A DNA stretch of 64,000 nt from COE1 sp949066965 (GCA_949066965.1 CARTDA010000004.1:1-64000), one strand, 5' to 3'. Positions 33,983 to 43,756 are shown, counted from the first letter of the stretch. Notes: generated by a model from the letters alone, not told the origin. Translations and numbers: made by a program.

Positions 33983-35458
33983 TTATGCGCCTTGGCTGTT
34001 GGAATTGAGTACGGAGGAGAGCTGGTCAATGCCGTTCTGGACATCCTCCATAAATTTGAGGATGCTTTCAATCCCTGCTGCCTGCTCTGCGGTTGATGCG
34101 CTGATATCCGTGGTATTCTGGACAGACTGCTGTGAAATTTCCTCCACGCTCTGCATTGCCTGAAGCAGGCGCTCCTTAATGGTGACAATGTTTTCCAGCT
34201 CGTCCTTGAGAAGGCTTGTGACATTGATGACTTCCTCCGAGGAGTTGAGCATCGTCTCAAAAATTTTCACGGTGTCGTCGAGCTTCTCGTTGGATTCCTG
34301 CGCGATGACATTGTTGTTGTCGATGACTTTGTTGATTTCCGCGACACTTGATATGACATCCTTTAAAATGGTGTCAATTTTCTGGGTTGCGGATGCGGAC
34401 TCGGATGAGAGCGAGTTAATCTCGTCGGCTACGACGGCGAACCCTTTTCCTGCCTCGCCGGCTCTTGCTGCCTCGATTGCCGCGTTGAGCGCAAGGAGGT
34501 TGGTCTGCTTTGCAATCTGTCCGATGCTTTCGATGATTTCGCCGATGGAGCTTGACTTGTGCGCCAGCTGCGTAACGCCTTCGGATGCCACTTTTGTCGA
34601 TTCAATATTTTCACCGAATTTTTTGGCAAGCTGTTCAATTGCCTTGATGCCGTCATCATTCTTGGACTTGAGGTCGCGGATGTTTTCCATTGTCTGGACA
34701 ACACGGTCCTCGGAGTCCACAATCTTATCGTTCAAATCATTAAAAATTTCAAGACTTCCCCGCACCTGGTCAATCTGCAGATTCGCGCTGTTGGAAATTT
34801 GCTCGGTCGATGCGGCGATGCCCGTGGTGGTCTGCTCGAAATCATGCAGGGCATCATAGATTTTGGCAGATGACTGCTGCAGCCCGTCAAAGGCACTGCG
34901 GACATTCTCAAGCAGTCCTATGACTTCGGTTTCTTTCTTTTCCACATCTGCAAATAATGAGCAGGCTCTTGTCACGATAAACGCTGCGACAAGAATGGCG
35001 AGCACATAAACCATCCAGATAAATATCCAGATGGGAAGCGTGTACATGGCAAAATATGCCTTGGGAAAGAAAATCATGGCAGCTATGTTTGCTATCAGGG
35101 TAGAACCGGCACATACTTTAATTACAGATAAGTCATAGTATGGCACGGCCAGAAACAGAATCAAAAAGTAAGCCTCGACCATTGCGCCAAAGCAGGCAGG
35201 CGTGCCGACAACGATGGTCACGGCACCCGCTACAGGCAGGATGGAAATGTACAGGTATTTTGCATATTTTCCAAGCGGTTTTTGCAGCAGCTTAATCAGG
35301 ATGCTGCATCCTGTCATGACCAGTGCAACGGCGTCCCGCGCCTTTCCGCCATTAAAAAGCGTTACATATGTAAAGGCAACAATCGGTATGGCTGTCATAA
35401 AAAGAAACATAATCATGTTCATGCGCCGTTCTTCGTTTTTTAATACTTCCAAATCCAT
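33983..35458 (-). CDS. methyl-accepting chemotaxis-like signal transducer
   Basis: This 491-residue protein has about six N-terminal membrane helices (residues 15-185) with no large periplasmic ligand domain. A long coiled-coil signalling domain follows, with the highly conserved tip LNAAIEAARAGEAGKGFAVV, then ADEINSLSSESASATQKI. It should couple to CheA/CheW-type kinases, none of which lie in this window. The multi-helix input domain suggests sensing within the membrane. GAGGGGG precedes the ATG. A single-gene unit, divergent from the amidase gene. Confidence 0.9.
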   Translation of the reverse strand: MDLEVLKNEERRMNMIMFLFMTAIPIVAFTYVTLFNGGKARDAVALVMTGCSILIKLLQKPLGKYAKYLYISILPVAGAVTIVVGTPACFGAMVEAYFLILFLAVPYYDLSVIKVCAGSTLIANIAAMIFFPKAYFAMYTLPIWIFIWMVYVLAILVAAFIVTRACSLFADVEKKETEVIGLLENVRSAFDGLQQSSAKIYDALHDFEQTTTGIAASTEQISNSANLQIDQVRGSLEIFNDLNDKIVDSEDRVVQTMENIRDLKSKNDDGIKAIEQLAKKFGENIESTKVASEGVTQLAHKSSSIGEIIESIGQIAKQTNLLALNAAIEAARAGEAGKGFAVVADEINSLSSESASATQKIDTILKDVISSVAEINKVIDNNNVIAQESNEKLDDTVKIFETMLNSSEEVINVTSLLKDELENIVTIKERLLQAMQSVEEISQQSVQNTTDISASTAEQAAGIESILKFMEDVQNGIDQLSSVLNSNSQGA

Positions 35459-35705
35459 AAAAAGTCCCCCTCAATTTATTAGATATAGATTAAACATAAT
35501 ATAATCATATATTTTAGTGCAAAATTTGTCAAATATTTTCTTTTTTAACTGGAAACAAATGTGCACTTTTACCAAAGTGAAACATAAAAAACAGTGCTTA
35601 ATCGTTTCTGTAGGACTGGATTCCGGCAAAATATTAACCATTTGGGGTGATAACGTTGGCATTGGGGAGAAAAAAATTTCATATAATGTACCAACAGTTT
35701 TGGGT

Positions 35706-36437
35706 ATGGTGTATGGAATGGGCACAGGTCGGGGCAAAAATACAACAAAAATTCTGGCGTTCCTGCTGGTTCTGGCCATGATTGTGGCAGCAAGGGAGTC
35801 TGCGCAGTTTGTGAGCACGATAGAGGAACATGCGAGAAGGATATTTGGCAGGGGCACGGGGGAGATAACAATTGTGGTTGATGCCGGGCATGGCGGCATC
35901 GACCCTGGAAAGGTGGGGGTCAACAATGCGCTGGAAAAGGATATCAACCTTGCAATTGCACTGAAGCTTGAGAGGAACCTGAGGGAAAGCGGAATCAATG
36001 TGGTGATGACAAGAAAAGACGATAACGGATTATATAAGGAAAGCGACACAAACAAAAAAGTCCGTGACATGAAGAACCGTCTTGCCATTATTGAGGAGGC
36101 AAAACCGGCGCTTGCAGTAAGCATCCATCAGAACAGTTATCCTGATGCGTCTGTCAGCGGCGTGCAGGTGTTTTATTATAAGGATTCTGTAAAAGGCAAG
36201 GAGGCTGCCGAGATTATGCAGAGCCAGCTGATTAAGACACTGAAGCCTGAAAAGGAGCGGGTTGCAAAAGATAACAGCAGTTACTATCTCCTGAAAAAGA
36301 CGTCTGTGCCGATTATGATTGTCGAGTGCGCATTCATGAGCAACCCGGCCGAGGCAGAGCTGCTGACACAGGAGGATTACCAGGAGCGGGTTGCGTGGGC
36401 AATCTATATGGGAATTATGCAGGTCATCAATTCTTAA
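35706..36437 (+). CDS. N-acetylmuramoyl-L-alanine amidase (Amidase_3), membrane-anchored
   Basis: This protein of about 243 residues has a signal anchor (ILAFLLVLAMIVAA) and a zinc amidase domain. Zinc-site and catalytic motifs are visible: VVDAGHGGIDPGKVG (His and downstream Glu), AVSIHQNSYPDASVSG (His) and IVECAFMSNPAEAELL (catalytic Glu). It cleaves the amide between MurNAc and the stem peptide. The start is uncertain: the frame is open from 35517, but a TATAAT at 35682-35687 suggests that transcription begins after that, so ATG 35706 or 35718 is preferred. No clear Shine-Dalgarno is seen for either. Confidence 0.85.
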   Translation: MVYGMGTGRGKNTTKILAFLLVLAMIVAARESAQFVSTIEEHARRIFGRGTGEITIVVDAGHGGIDPGKVGVNNALEKDINLAIALKLERNLRESGINVVMTRKDDNGLYKESDTNKKVRDMKNRLAIIEEAKPALAVSIHQNSYPDASVSGVQVFYYKDSVKGKEAAEIMQSQLIKTLKPEKERVAKDNSSYYLLKKTSVPIMIVECAFMSNPAEAELLTQEDYQERVAWAIYMGIMQVINS

Positions 36438-36594
36438 AAAGTTGTTACAAATTTTTTAAATTAATACCTTTATTTAATGGAATAAGTATGCTAAAATAAT
36501 TTTGAAAAATTTTATGGTACAAATGGTGTGCAGCCGCAGATTTGCAGGAAGCCGGCTGCTGTATGGAAAACAGTGTGGGAGCATGACATAGATT

Positions 36595-37665
36595 ATGGAA
36601 ACAAAAATCGTTGCCATAGAAGGGACGGATGCGCCTGAAAGCATCAGGGAAAAGCTGATAGAGGCAGGGAATATTATTAAGCGGGGCGGGCTTGTGGCTT
36701 TTCCTACAGAGACGGTGTATGGGCTCGGCGGGGATGCGCTGAATCCGGAATCGGCAAAAAAGATATATGCGGCGAAGGGCAGACCGAGTGATAACCCGCT
36801 GATTGTGCATGTCTCGAACATGGACGATCTTCAAAAAATAGTGAAAGAAGTACCCCCGAAGGCAGAAGAACTTGCAAGAATGTACTGGCCGGGACCGCTT
36901 ACGATGATTTTTGAAAAAACAGATCTGGTGCCGTATGAGACGACGGGCGGGCTGGACACGGTTGCAGTGCGGATGCCGGTACATGCGCTTGCAAGTCTTT
37001 TAATTAGCTTTTCCGGGGGATTCATAGCAGCGCCGAGCGCAAATATTTCCGGCAGGCCAAGCCCGACGCTTGCAAAACATGTGATACAGGACCTGGACGG
37101 CAGGATAGACATGATTATTGATTCGAAGGGCGCCAATATCGGCATTGAGTCCACGATTGTGGACGTGACCCACAGGGTGCCCGTGATACTGCGTCCCGGA
37201 AATATCACCCAGGGGATGATGTCGCGGCTGGTCGGAGACGTGGATATGGATGTCACGGTCTTTGATGGAGATTCCGGGCAGGCACCGCGGGCACCCGGCA
37301 TGAAATACCGGCATTATGCGCCGAAGGGTGAGCTTGTGGTCGTGGAGGGCGCACCGGAAAAGGTGGTGCGGTATATCAATAAACAGGCTGCAATGCACGA
37401 GGCTGCCGGGGAACGCACAGGCGTTATCGGCACGGAGGAACAAATTCACAAATATAAGGCTTCCAGCATCAAAAATGCGGGAAGCAGGATTGACACCGTG
37501 ATTATTGCAAAACAGCTGTATTCCTTTCTGCGCGAGTTTGACGATGAGAACATCGCACATATTTATTCCGAGTGTTTTTCAGACTCGTTTGGGGACAAGG
37601 GGTACGGACAGGCAGTGATGAACAGGCTGCTGAAGGCGGCAGGGCATAAGGTAGTCAGGGTGTGA
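36595..37665 (+). CDS. ywlC: L-threonylcarbamoyladenylate synthase (Sua5/YwlC type)
   Basis: This 356-residue two-domain enzyme makes threonylcarbamoyl-AMP from Thr, bicarbonate and ATP for t6A tRNA modification. The N-terminal YrdC domain shows GGLVAFPTETVYGLGGDAL, KIYAAKGRPSDNPLIVHV, YWPGPLTMIFEK and APSANISGRPSPT. The linker contains APGMKYRHYAPKGELV, and the smaller Sua5 domain (about 245-350) ends DKGYGQAVMNRLLKAAGHK. Length fits the long Sua5 class. It overlaps the neighbourhood of rpiB (32-base gap), a frequent pairing in Firmicutes. Confidence 0.95.
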   Translation: METKIVAIEGTDAPESIREKLIEAGNIIKRGGLVAFPTETVYGLGGDALNPESAKKIYAAKGRPSDNPLIVHVSNMDDLQKIVKEVPPKAEELARMYWPGPLTMIFEKTDLVPYETTGGLDTVAVRMPVHALASLLISFSGGFIAAPSANISGRPSPTLAKHVIQDLDGRIDMIIDSKGANIGIESTIVDVTHRVPVILRPGNITQGMMSRLVGDVDMDVTVFDGDSGQAPRAPGMKYRHYAPKGELVVVEGAPEKVVRYINKQAAMHEAAGERTGVIGTEEQIHKYKASSIKNAGSRIDTVIIAKQLYSFLREFDDENIAHIYSECFSDSFGDKGYGQAVMNRLLKAAGHKVVRV

Positions 37666-37697
37666 TACCGTGTAGTGAGCATATGGAGGATAATAGT

Positions 37698-38147
37698 ATG
37701 ATTGCAATTGGAAGTGACCATGGCGGGTATGATTTCAAGCAGGAGATTTTAAAGTATCTCAAAGAGAACAATATGGAGTATAAGGATTTTGGCTGTTACG
37801 GAAAAGATTCCTGCGATTATCCGGCATTTGGGCAGGCAGTTGCGAAGGCTGTCGCGTCAGGCGAATGTGAGCGCGGAATTGTGGTCTGCACGACAGGAAT
37901 CGGCATATCCATCACGGCGAATAAAGTCAGGGGCGTGCGCTGTGCGCTGTGTTCGGATACCCTGTCTGCGAAACTGACGCGGGAGCACAATGATGCAAAT
38001 GTGCTTGCGCTTGGCGGCGGGATTGTGGGAACCAGTCTCGGACTTGCAATCGTGGACACATTTTTGAACACAACGTTTCCGGGAGAGGAAAAGCACCGCA
38101 GGAGGGTTGCGGCAATCCGGACATTGGAAGAAGAAACAATGAAATAA
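37698..38147 (+). CDS. rpiB: ribose-5-phosphate isomerase B
   Basis: This protein of about 149 residues interconverts ribose-5-phosphate and ribulose-5-phosphate in the pentose phosphate pathway (or allose-6-phosphate in some members). Motifs are SDHGGYDFKQEI at the N-terminus, VVCTTGIGISITANKVRGVR with the catalytic Cys, and SDTLSAKLTREHNDANVLAL. GGAGG 8 bases upstream fixes ATG 37698. It is co-transcribed with ywlC and followed by a hairpin. Confidence 0.93.
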   Translation: MIAIGSDHGGYDFKQEILKYLKENNMEYKDFGCYGKDSCDYPAFGQAVAKAVASGECERGIVVCTTGIGISITANKVRGVRCALCSDTLSAKLTREHNDANVLALGGGIVGTSLGLAIVDTFLNTTFPGEEKHRRRVAAIRTLEEETMK

Positions 38148-38154
38148 AGGCAGA

Positions 38155-38190
38155 TATACTGGCGGTCGAAAAGACTGACCGCTCAGTATA
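38155..38190. terminator. hairpin after rpiB
   Basis: TATACTG..CGGTC pairs with GACCG..CAGTATA around a short loop. No T-run follows, so termination strength is uncertain. The left arm contains the inverted form of the AGTCTTTTCGRCC motif found near 16206 and 33916. Confidence 0.45.
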
Positions 38191-38308
38191 ATGTGATGTA
38201 CACAGCCGCATAAGGAAGTATGCCGCTTCGCGGCTGCGGCTGGCACAATACTCACGGCAGATTTCATCTGCCATGGGTATAATATAACGTGGAGGGTTAA
38301 AGGAATTC

Positions 38309-39478
38309 ATGAAAGCGTCATATAAACGGCCGGCGGCAGTGATGCTTGCAGCGGTGCTTGCTGTGCTGTCCGCCGCGAGTATGTCGAGACCGGTATATGC
38401 TGAGACAACACTGGAGCGGCTGCAAAAGGCAAAGGCAGAGAAGGAAAGGACGGAGGATGCAAAAGAGGACACCGAGGACAGGAAAGAGTCTTTGCAGATT
38501 ACAAAAAATTCGCTGCTGGGACAGCTTAGTACGCTCAATGACGACCTTGCGGACGTGAGTACAAAGCTTGAAGGGATTGAGACAGACATTGCTGCAAAAG
38601 AAACGCTGATTGCGCAGACAGAGGAAGAGCTTGAGGAGGCTGTCCGCATACAGGACGAACAGTATGCCAATATGAAAGTGCGCATCAAGGCAATGTATGA
38701 ACAGGGAGGGAGCGACAGCTACCTGAATATCCTGTTTTCTGCCACAAATTTTTCGGATTTTCTGAACAAAAGCGACTATATTGACCGCATTAACCAGTAT
38801 GACCAGAAAATGCTGAAGCAGTTTACACAGACCAGAAAGCATGTTGAGGAGACAAAGGCGTTGCTCGAGGAGGAGCTTGCGGCGCTCAATGAGCTGAAGG
38901 CGGAGGTCGAGGAGGAAAAAGGAAAGGTATCAAGTCTTGTCAGTCAGACATCTGCGAACGTGGCACAGTATTCCAACCAGATTAAAGATGCGGAGGCGAC
39001 GATTGACGCGCTCGAGTCCATGATTAGCGAGCAGGAGCAGGATATCGAGGCGCTGCAGAAGCAGTACGAGGAGGAGCTGGCAAAATCGCGCCTTGCGGCT
39101 AAGTCAAAATGGCGCGACATATCGGAGGTCACGTTTGAGGAAGGCGACCGCAAGCTGATGGCAAACATCATATACTGTGAGGCGGGCGCGGAGCCATATG
39201 CAGGGCAGGTTGCTGTGGGCGCAGTGGTCATTAACAGGGTGCTCAGTTCCGTGTACCCGAATACCGTGGTGGGCGTCGTCTATCAGAAAAAGCAGTTTTC
39301 CCCGGTGGCAAGCGGACGGCTGGCACTGGCGCTCGCAAACGATTCCGCGACGGCAAGCTGCTATCAGGCAGCAGACGAGGCGATGAGCGGTGCGACAAAT
39401 GTAGGACAGTGTGTTTACTTTAGGACTCCGATACCAGGGCTTGAGGGCATAAGAATTGGCGGACATATCTTTTATTAG
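38309..39478 (+). CDS. secreted coiled-coil protein with SleB-type cell-wall hydrolase domain
   Basis: This 389-residue protein has a signal peptide ending near SRPVYA-E (about residue 31). A long coiled-coil region follows (about 35-265, including LKAEVEEEKGKVSSLVSQTS), resembling the regulatory coiled coils of PcsB/CwlO/EnvC-type hydrolases. A C-terminal Hydrolase_2/SleB domain (about 275-389) contains NIIYCEAGAEPYAGQVAVGA, then VVINRVLSSVYPNTVVGVVY. SleB-type enzymes are lytic transglycosylases of cortex or vegetative wall. The coiled coil suggests control by a division or envelope complex. It lies just upstream of the FHA/phosphatase/kinase cluster, which may regulate wall growth. Confidence 0.88.
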   Translation: MKASYKRPAAVMLAAVLAVLSAASMSRPVYAETTLERLQKAKAEKERTEDAKEDTEDRKESLQITKNSLLGQLSTLNDDLADVSTKLEGIETDIAAKETLIAQTEEELEEAVRIQDEQYANMKVRIKAMYEQGGSDSYLNILFSATNFSDFLNKSDYIDRINQYDQKMLKQFTQTRKHVEETKALLEEELAALNELKAEVEEEKGKVSSLVSQTSANVAQYSNQIKDAEATIDALESMISEQEQDIEALQKQYEEELAKSRLAAKSKWRDISEVTFEEGDRKLMANIIYCEAGAEPYAGQVAVGAVVINRVLSSVYPNTVVGVVYQKKQFSPVASGRLALALANDSATASCYQAADEAMSGATNVGQCVYFRTPIPGLEGIRIGGHIFY

Positions 39479-39495
39479 GAAGGTGTTGGCATAGA

Positions 39496-40764
39496 ATGTA
39501 CAGAATAGGAATATTGGAGCGTGATGAGAATTATCTGTGGCGTCTTGTCGGCTTCCTGAAGGAACATCATAGGGAAAGTTTCGAGATAAACGTAAAGAAC
39601 GGCGGTTTTGGACTTGATGCCGTTGATATCAAGGCAGTGGAGTATGATGCCCTGTTTCTGGGGGATGGTGTCGAGAATACCGATATCAGAAAGGATGAAA
39701 TTCCATCCCGCACGGTAATCGGATATTTGACGGAGAACGATGACAGTGACGAGCGCCATATTGGCAAATACCAGAGCATGGAGCAGATATACAGGCAGAT
39801 GATAAAGCTGTGTGAATCCGGTACGGATGCGGGGGACGACGAGGCAGAACCTGTAGAGGAGTGTGCAGCGGAACATGAGGAGTTCCGTATGGAGAGTGTG
39901 ACGGACAATGGCGAGACATACCGCGTCTGTCAGATTAAGCAGGAACTGGTCGACGGGCTTGCTGTCAGAATGCTGTCGGGTAACAGGATAAAAGGGCTTC
40001 TTGAGGCAGAATACAGGGATGGTGAGTGGAGAATCCGCGTGACAGGTAAGAAGAGACTGTATGATTACATTTATGAGAACAACAGTGTAAAGGGAAAGGA
40101 GCAGCTGCTGCGTTTCTTTGCGGATATGATTGCGGCCGCGCTCAGCCTTGAGGAATATATGCTTTCTGCGGACAGGCTTTTGCTGGATCCGAAGGAAATG
40201 TACGTGGACAAATCCGGTGAAACGGTACTGATGCCATATATTCCGACGAAAAGCGAGCCGGGCAAGGACATCAGGCAGTGCCTTGTGGAGATTCGGAAGC
40301 TTTGCGATACGCTGCTGGCCGGCCTGTCAGGGGAAGCAAAACCACAGGCGGCGGTGGAAGAAAGTACCTATGGCAGTACGGAGGAGTTTGACGGCCTTAA
40401 GAAAAACGCAAAGGACAGCCTGGAACTGCGGCAGCGCACAAAGGCGCTTGGAAAAACAGACGCAGTCACGTATATTATACGCAAGCGCACGGGGGAAAAG
40501 GTTGTGATTAACCGCAGCCTGTTTAAGATGGGCAAGGATGCATCGTATGTGGATTACTGCATTAAGGATAATCCTGCAGTGAGCAGAAACCATGCAGATA
40601 TCGTACAAAAGCCGGACGGCTTTTATCTGGTGGACAAAGGTTCGCTCAACCACACGTTCATAAACGGCAGGAAACTGGAACCGGGCGAGTACTGGAAACT
40701 GGAGGATGGATGCCTGATGCAGCTTGCGGATGATGTTTTTGAATTCAGGAGCCTGACAAAATAA
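39496..40764 (+). CDS. DUF6382/FHA-domain phosphothreonine-binding protein
   Basis: This 422-residue cytoplasmic protein has three parts: an N-terminal response-regulator-like or pseudo-receiver region (about 1-110), a middle domain (about 135-285) that fits DUF6382, and a C-terminal FHA domain (about 325-415). The FHA motifs are INRSLFKMGKDASYVDYCI, NPAVSRNHADI and NHTFINGRKLEPGEYWKL. FHA domains bind phosphothreonine peptides. It is the first gene of a cluster with a PP2C phosphatase (26-base gap), a Ser/Thr kinase and a Thr-containing membrane protein, so it probably reads phosphorylation set by that kinase. Confidence 0.8.
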   Translation: MYRIGILERDENYLWRLVGFLKEHHRESFEINVKNGGFGLDAVDIKAVEYDALFLGDGVENTDIRKDEIPSRTVIGYLTENDDSDERHIGKYQSMEQIYRQMIKLCESGTDAGDDEAEPVEECAAEHEEFRMESVTDNGETYRVCQIKQELVDGLAVRMLSGNRIKGLLEAEYRDGEWRIRVTGKKRLYDYIYENNSVKGKEQLLRFFADMIAAALSLEEYMLSADRLLLDPKEMYVDKSGETVLMPYIPTKSEPGKDIRQCLVEIRKLCDTLLAGLSGEAKPQAAVEESTYGSTEEFDGLKKNAKDSLELRQRTKALGKTDAVTYIIRKRTGEKVVINRSLFKMGKDASYVDYCIKDNPAVSRNHADIVQKPDGFYLVDKGSLNHTFINGRKLEPGEYWKLEDGCLMQLADDVFEFRSLTK

Positions 40765-40790
40765 AAACGGGCATGGTAGGGGTATGGCAT

Positions 40791-41600
40791 ATGGAATGGC
40801 ATTATACAGTGGCAGCACAGACGGATGCCGGGACTGTAAAACCTGTCAATCAGGACAGTCTTGCGGTAAAGGTTGCAAATACGAACTACGGCGAAGCCGC
40901 ATTTGCGGTTCTGTGTGACGGCATGGGAGGCCTGGAACAGGGGGAAGTGGCGAGCACGGTAGTGGTGCGCGCCTATGAACAGTGGTTTTTGAGGGAATTT
41001 CCATATTTTCTGGCAAAGGGATTTTCGGAGAGCGCCCTGGAACGGATTTGGCACCAGATGGCGAATGCGTGCAATACGAGAATTATGGACTATGGCAAGG
41101 GGTACGGCACCACGATGGGAACGACGCTGACGGCAATGCTTTTGCTCGACGGACGCTATTATATCTCGCATATAGGGGACTGCCGCGTCTATGTCATGGG
41201 GAATGGGATGGAGCAGCTGACGGCAGACCAGACCTATGTGGCGCGTGAGGTTGCGCTCGGCCATATGACACCGGAACAGGCAGAAAATGACGCGCGCAGA
41301 AATGTCCTTTTGCAGTGTATCGGCACAGTAAACAGCGTGAAGCCTGACTTTCTGCAGGGGGATTTGTACGCGGGCGACAGTTTTCTGCTATGTTCGGACG
41401 GGTTCCGGCATAACCTGGCAGATGCTGAGGTGTATGCGTACTGTCATACTGCATTTGAGGACATGGACTGGCGTGTGGAGAAAAGGCTGGAAAATTCCCA
41501 CATCATGAATGAGCAGCTGCGGTACCTGATTGGCGTGAACAAGGAGCGGGGGGAGCGCGATAATATCTCGGCAATTCTTGCCAAGGCAGTCAACACATGA
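40791..41600 (+). CDS. PP2C-family protein serine/threonine phosphatase
   Basis: This protein of about 269 residues has the metal-binding motifs of bacterial PPM phosphatases: GTVKPVNQDSLAV, LCDGMGGLEQGEVAS, GTTLTAMLLLDGRYY, HIGDCRVYVM, SDGFRHNLA and RGERDNISAILAK. It should remove phosphate from targets of the downstream kinase. The start at 40791 is preferred because TAGGGG lies 8 bases upstream; 40773 is an in-frame alternative. Second gene of the FHA-PP2C-kinase cluster. Confidence 0.9.
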   Translation: MEWHYTVAAQTDAGTVKPVNQDSLAVKVANTNYGEAAFAVLCDGMGGLEQGEVASTVVVRAYEQWFLREFPYFLAKGFSESALERIWHQMANACNTRIMDYGKGYGTTMGTTLTAMLLLDGRYYISHIGDCRVYVMGNGMEQLTADQTYVAREVALGHMTPEQAENDARRNVLLQCIGTVNSVKPDFLQGDLYAGDSFLLCSDGFRHNLADAEVYAYCHTAFEDMDWRVEKRLENSHIMNEQLRYLIGVNKERGERDNISAILAKAVNT

Positions 41601-41673
41601 GGGTGACGCCGTATGAAATATGCTGTGAGTATCACATTCTGGTATAAAAATTGTACAAGTTAGGAAAATAAAC

Positions 41674-43362
41674 ATGTTAAAAATCGGCTCCGTCATCGAC
41701 GGAAAATACAAAATACTGAATGCAATCGGGCATGGCGGCATGAGCAATGTCTATCTTGCGATAAACGAAAAGGCAAACAAGCCATGGGCAGTCAAGGAAG
41801 TCCGAAAATCGGTCAGCAGGGATTTTGACCTGATGAGGCAGAGTCTCATTATGGAGACAGATTTACTGAAAAAGCTGAGCCATCCAAATCTTCCAAGTAT
41901 CATTGATGTCATCGACTCCGATGAAAATTTTCTCATTGTTATGGATTATATAGAAGGGAACACGCTTGAGAGGCTTCTCGCAGAGGAAGGCGCACAGCCA
42001 CAGGAACAGGTGGCTGACTGGGCCTTACAGCTGTGTGATGTGCTGGACTATCTGCATACAAGGCCGGTTCCGGTGATTTACAGGGATATGAAGCCCTCGA
42101 ATATTATGCTAAAATCGGATGGACGCGTAGTATTAATTGACTTTGGCACGGCACGCGAGTTTAAGGAGAAAAACGTGGCAGACACAGTCTGTCTGGGAAC
42201 CAAAGGCTATGCGGCTCCGGAACAGTTTGGCGGCATGGGGCAGACGGATGCCCGCACCGACATCTATTGTCTGGGAACGACACTGTACCATCTGGTGACA
42301 GGGCACAATCCGGCAGAGCCGCCCTACGAAATCTGTCCGATTACCAGGTGGAATGAGCAGCTTTCGACAGGCCTTGCCAGGATTATAGCCAAATGCACCC
42401 GGCAGAATCCGGATGAGCGATACCAGACAGCCGGGGAGCTGCGCTATGATCTTGCGCACTACCACGACCTGGAGACGGAGGCACAGCGCAGATACCGCGG
42501 AAGGCTTGGGCTGTTTGGGGCAGCCGCCGCGCTCTCCCTTTTGTGTGCAGCCGGAGGGATGGGATTTTCCGCCGCGGCGGGAAAGGAGCAGGGTGACGCG
42601 TACCGGGATTTCATCCAGATGGCAGAGATGTCGCCGGACTCCGATGCGGCGTGCAGGATGTATATGGATGCGGTTGCCGTGGATGCGGCAAGGGGGGAGG
42701 CATACCACGCTTTTTACAAAAAAGCCGTCGAGGATGGCATATTTAGTGACGCGGAGGAGGAGATGGTTCTGAAACTGGGCATCAGCACGCACAAGTACCT
42801 GCAGCAGTTCCAGAAAAGGAATTCGAAGGAGTATGCCGATTTCTGCTATGAGATGGGGAATGCCTACTGGTATTACTATGCACATGAGGAGAACAGGCAG
42901 TCGCGGGCAGTCAGCTGGTTTCAGTCTGCCATGAATGGCTATGCGGATGACGACACAAAGACGGCAGAGCACCAGAGATGCAGGCTGTACGTGGAGCTTG
43001 GCACATTCTACAAAAATGTGATTGCCGCGCAGATAGATGGTACGGATGCCACGCTATACGGAGCGTACTGGCAAAGCCTTATGGAATTAAAGGCATTGAA
43101 CGACGCACAGCCCGACAGGGAGATTATCACGCTGCGCATATACAGGGAAATTGCGTCAAGGGTTGTCGAGTATGCGGGATATTTCAGGGAGGACGGCGTG
43201 GCGCATGAGGAGATTGTTTCGGTGCTTGGCGAAATAGAGGAGGATTTGCAGGAGATGGAGCAGGGGGCAACGGGCGCTGTCAGGAAAGAGATAGAATCAA
43301 TCCGCTGGATTATCGACGGGGCGCACAAGATGGTGCGGGCGACGTATAAGACAAAGCATTAA
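41674..43362 (+). CDS. membrane-bound Hanks-type Ser/Thr protein kinase
   Basis: This 562-residue kinase has its catalytic domain at residues 12-265. It shows a Gly-rich loop IGHGGMSNVYLAI, catalytic Lys41 in WAVKEV, Asp138 in YRDMKPSNIML (YRD replaces the usual HRD), DFGTAR at 156-161 and GTKGYAAPEQF at 175-185. A single transmembrane helix (about 280-298) follows. Instead of PASTA repeats it has an external helical domain with TPR-like features (about 305-560), so it probably senses something other than muropeptides. It follows the phosphatase gene by 73 bases and precedes a small membrane protein that may be a substrate. Confidence 0.9.
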   Translation: MLKIGSVIDGKYKILNAIGHGGMSNVYLAINEKANKPWAVKEVRKSVSRDFDLMRQSLIMETDLLKKLSHPNLPSIIDVIDSDENFLIVMDYIEGNTLERLLAEEGAQPQEQVADWALQLCDVLDYLHTRPVPVIYRDMKPSNIMLKSDGRVVLIDFGTAREFKEKNVADTVCLGTKGYAAPEQFGGMGQTDARTDIYCLGTTLYHLVTGHNPAEPPYEICPITRWNEQLSTGLARIIAKCTRQNPDERYQTAGELRYDLAHYHDLETEAQRRYRGRLGLFGAAAALSLLCAAGGMGFSAAAGKEQGDAYRDFIQMAEMSPDSDAACRMYMDAVAVDAARGEAYHAFYKKAVEDGIFSDAEEEMVLKLGISTHKYLQQFQKRNSKEYADFCYEMGNAYWYYYAHEENRQSRAVSWFQSAMNGYADDDTKTAEHQRCRLYVELGTFYKNVIAAQIDGTDATLYGAYWQSLMELKALNDAQPDREIITLRIYREIASRVVEYAGYFREDGVAHEEIVSVLGEIEEDLQEMEQGATGAVRKEIESIRWIIDGAHKMVRATYKTKH

Positions 43363-43393
43363 TGTGAATAATATGTTATAGGAGCAGGGAATC

Positions 43394-43756
43394 ATGAGTA
43401 TAGGGGATATGGTAAATGTGTCGCGTTTTTTATTCGCTGCCGCGGGTCTGTGTGGGATGGCTGCGGCAGTGTTATTTTTTGTGCTGGACATTCCGAAATG
43501 CTGGAAAATGGTATCGGGAAAGGCGGCCGCAGGCAGAATAAAAACGGGACAGGCCGGCGAGACAGGCACGGCTGGGGAATGCGGGGTAACGCTTCCGCTG
43601 GGCGACAGGACGGAGAACATTCTCGTGCATGACAGGACTGCAGCAATATGCGGGGAGACTGGGGAAGGAATGGAACGGACAATGCCGCTTGACACAGGAA
43701 TGCTGGAAATGGAACTGATACAGGATATCGTTTATGTGCAGGAGGAGGAATCATAA
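43394..43756 (+). CDS. small single-pass membrane protein of the kinase cluster
   Basis: This 120-residue protein has one transmembrane helix (about residues 11-33). Its cytoplasmic tail is rich in Gly and Thr and carries two similar motifs, VTLPLGDRTENIL and RTMPLDTGMLEME. The TLPL/TMPL pattern resembles phosphothreonine sites read by FHA domains. With an FHA protein, phosphatase and kinase upstream, it is a good candidate for their membrane-located substrate; this is inference. GGAGCAGGG precedes the ATG. No known family. Confidence 0.65.
   Translation: MSIGDMVNVSRFLFAAAGLCGMAAAVLFFVLDIPKCWKMVSGKAAAGRIKTGQAGETGTAGECGVTLPLGDRTENILVHDRTAAICGETGEGMERTMPLDTGMLEMELIQDIVYVQEEES

Noticed and set aside
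42133..42972. Minus-strand frame of 279 codons
   Set aside because: Antisense to the Ser/Thr kinase; no start signal.
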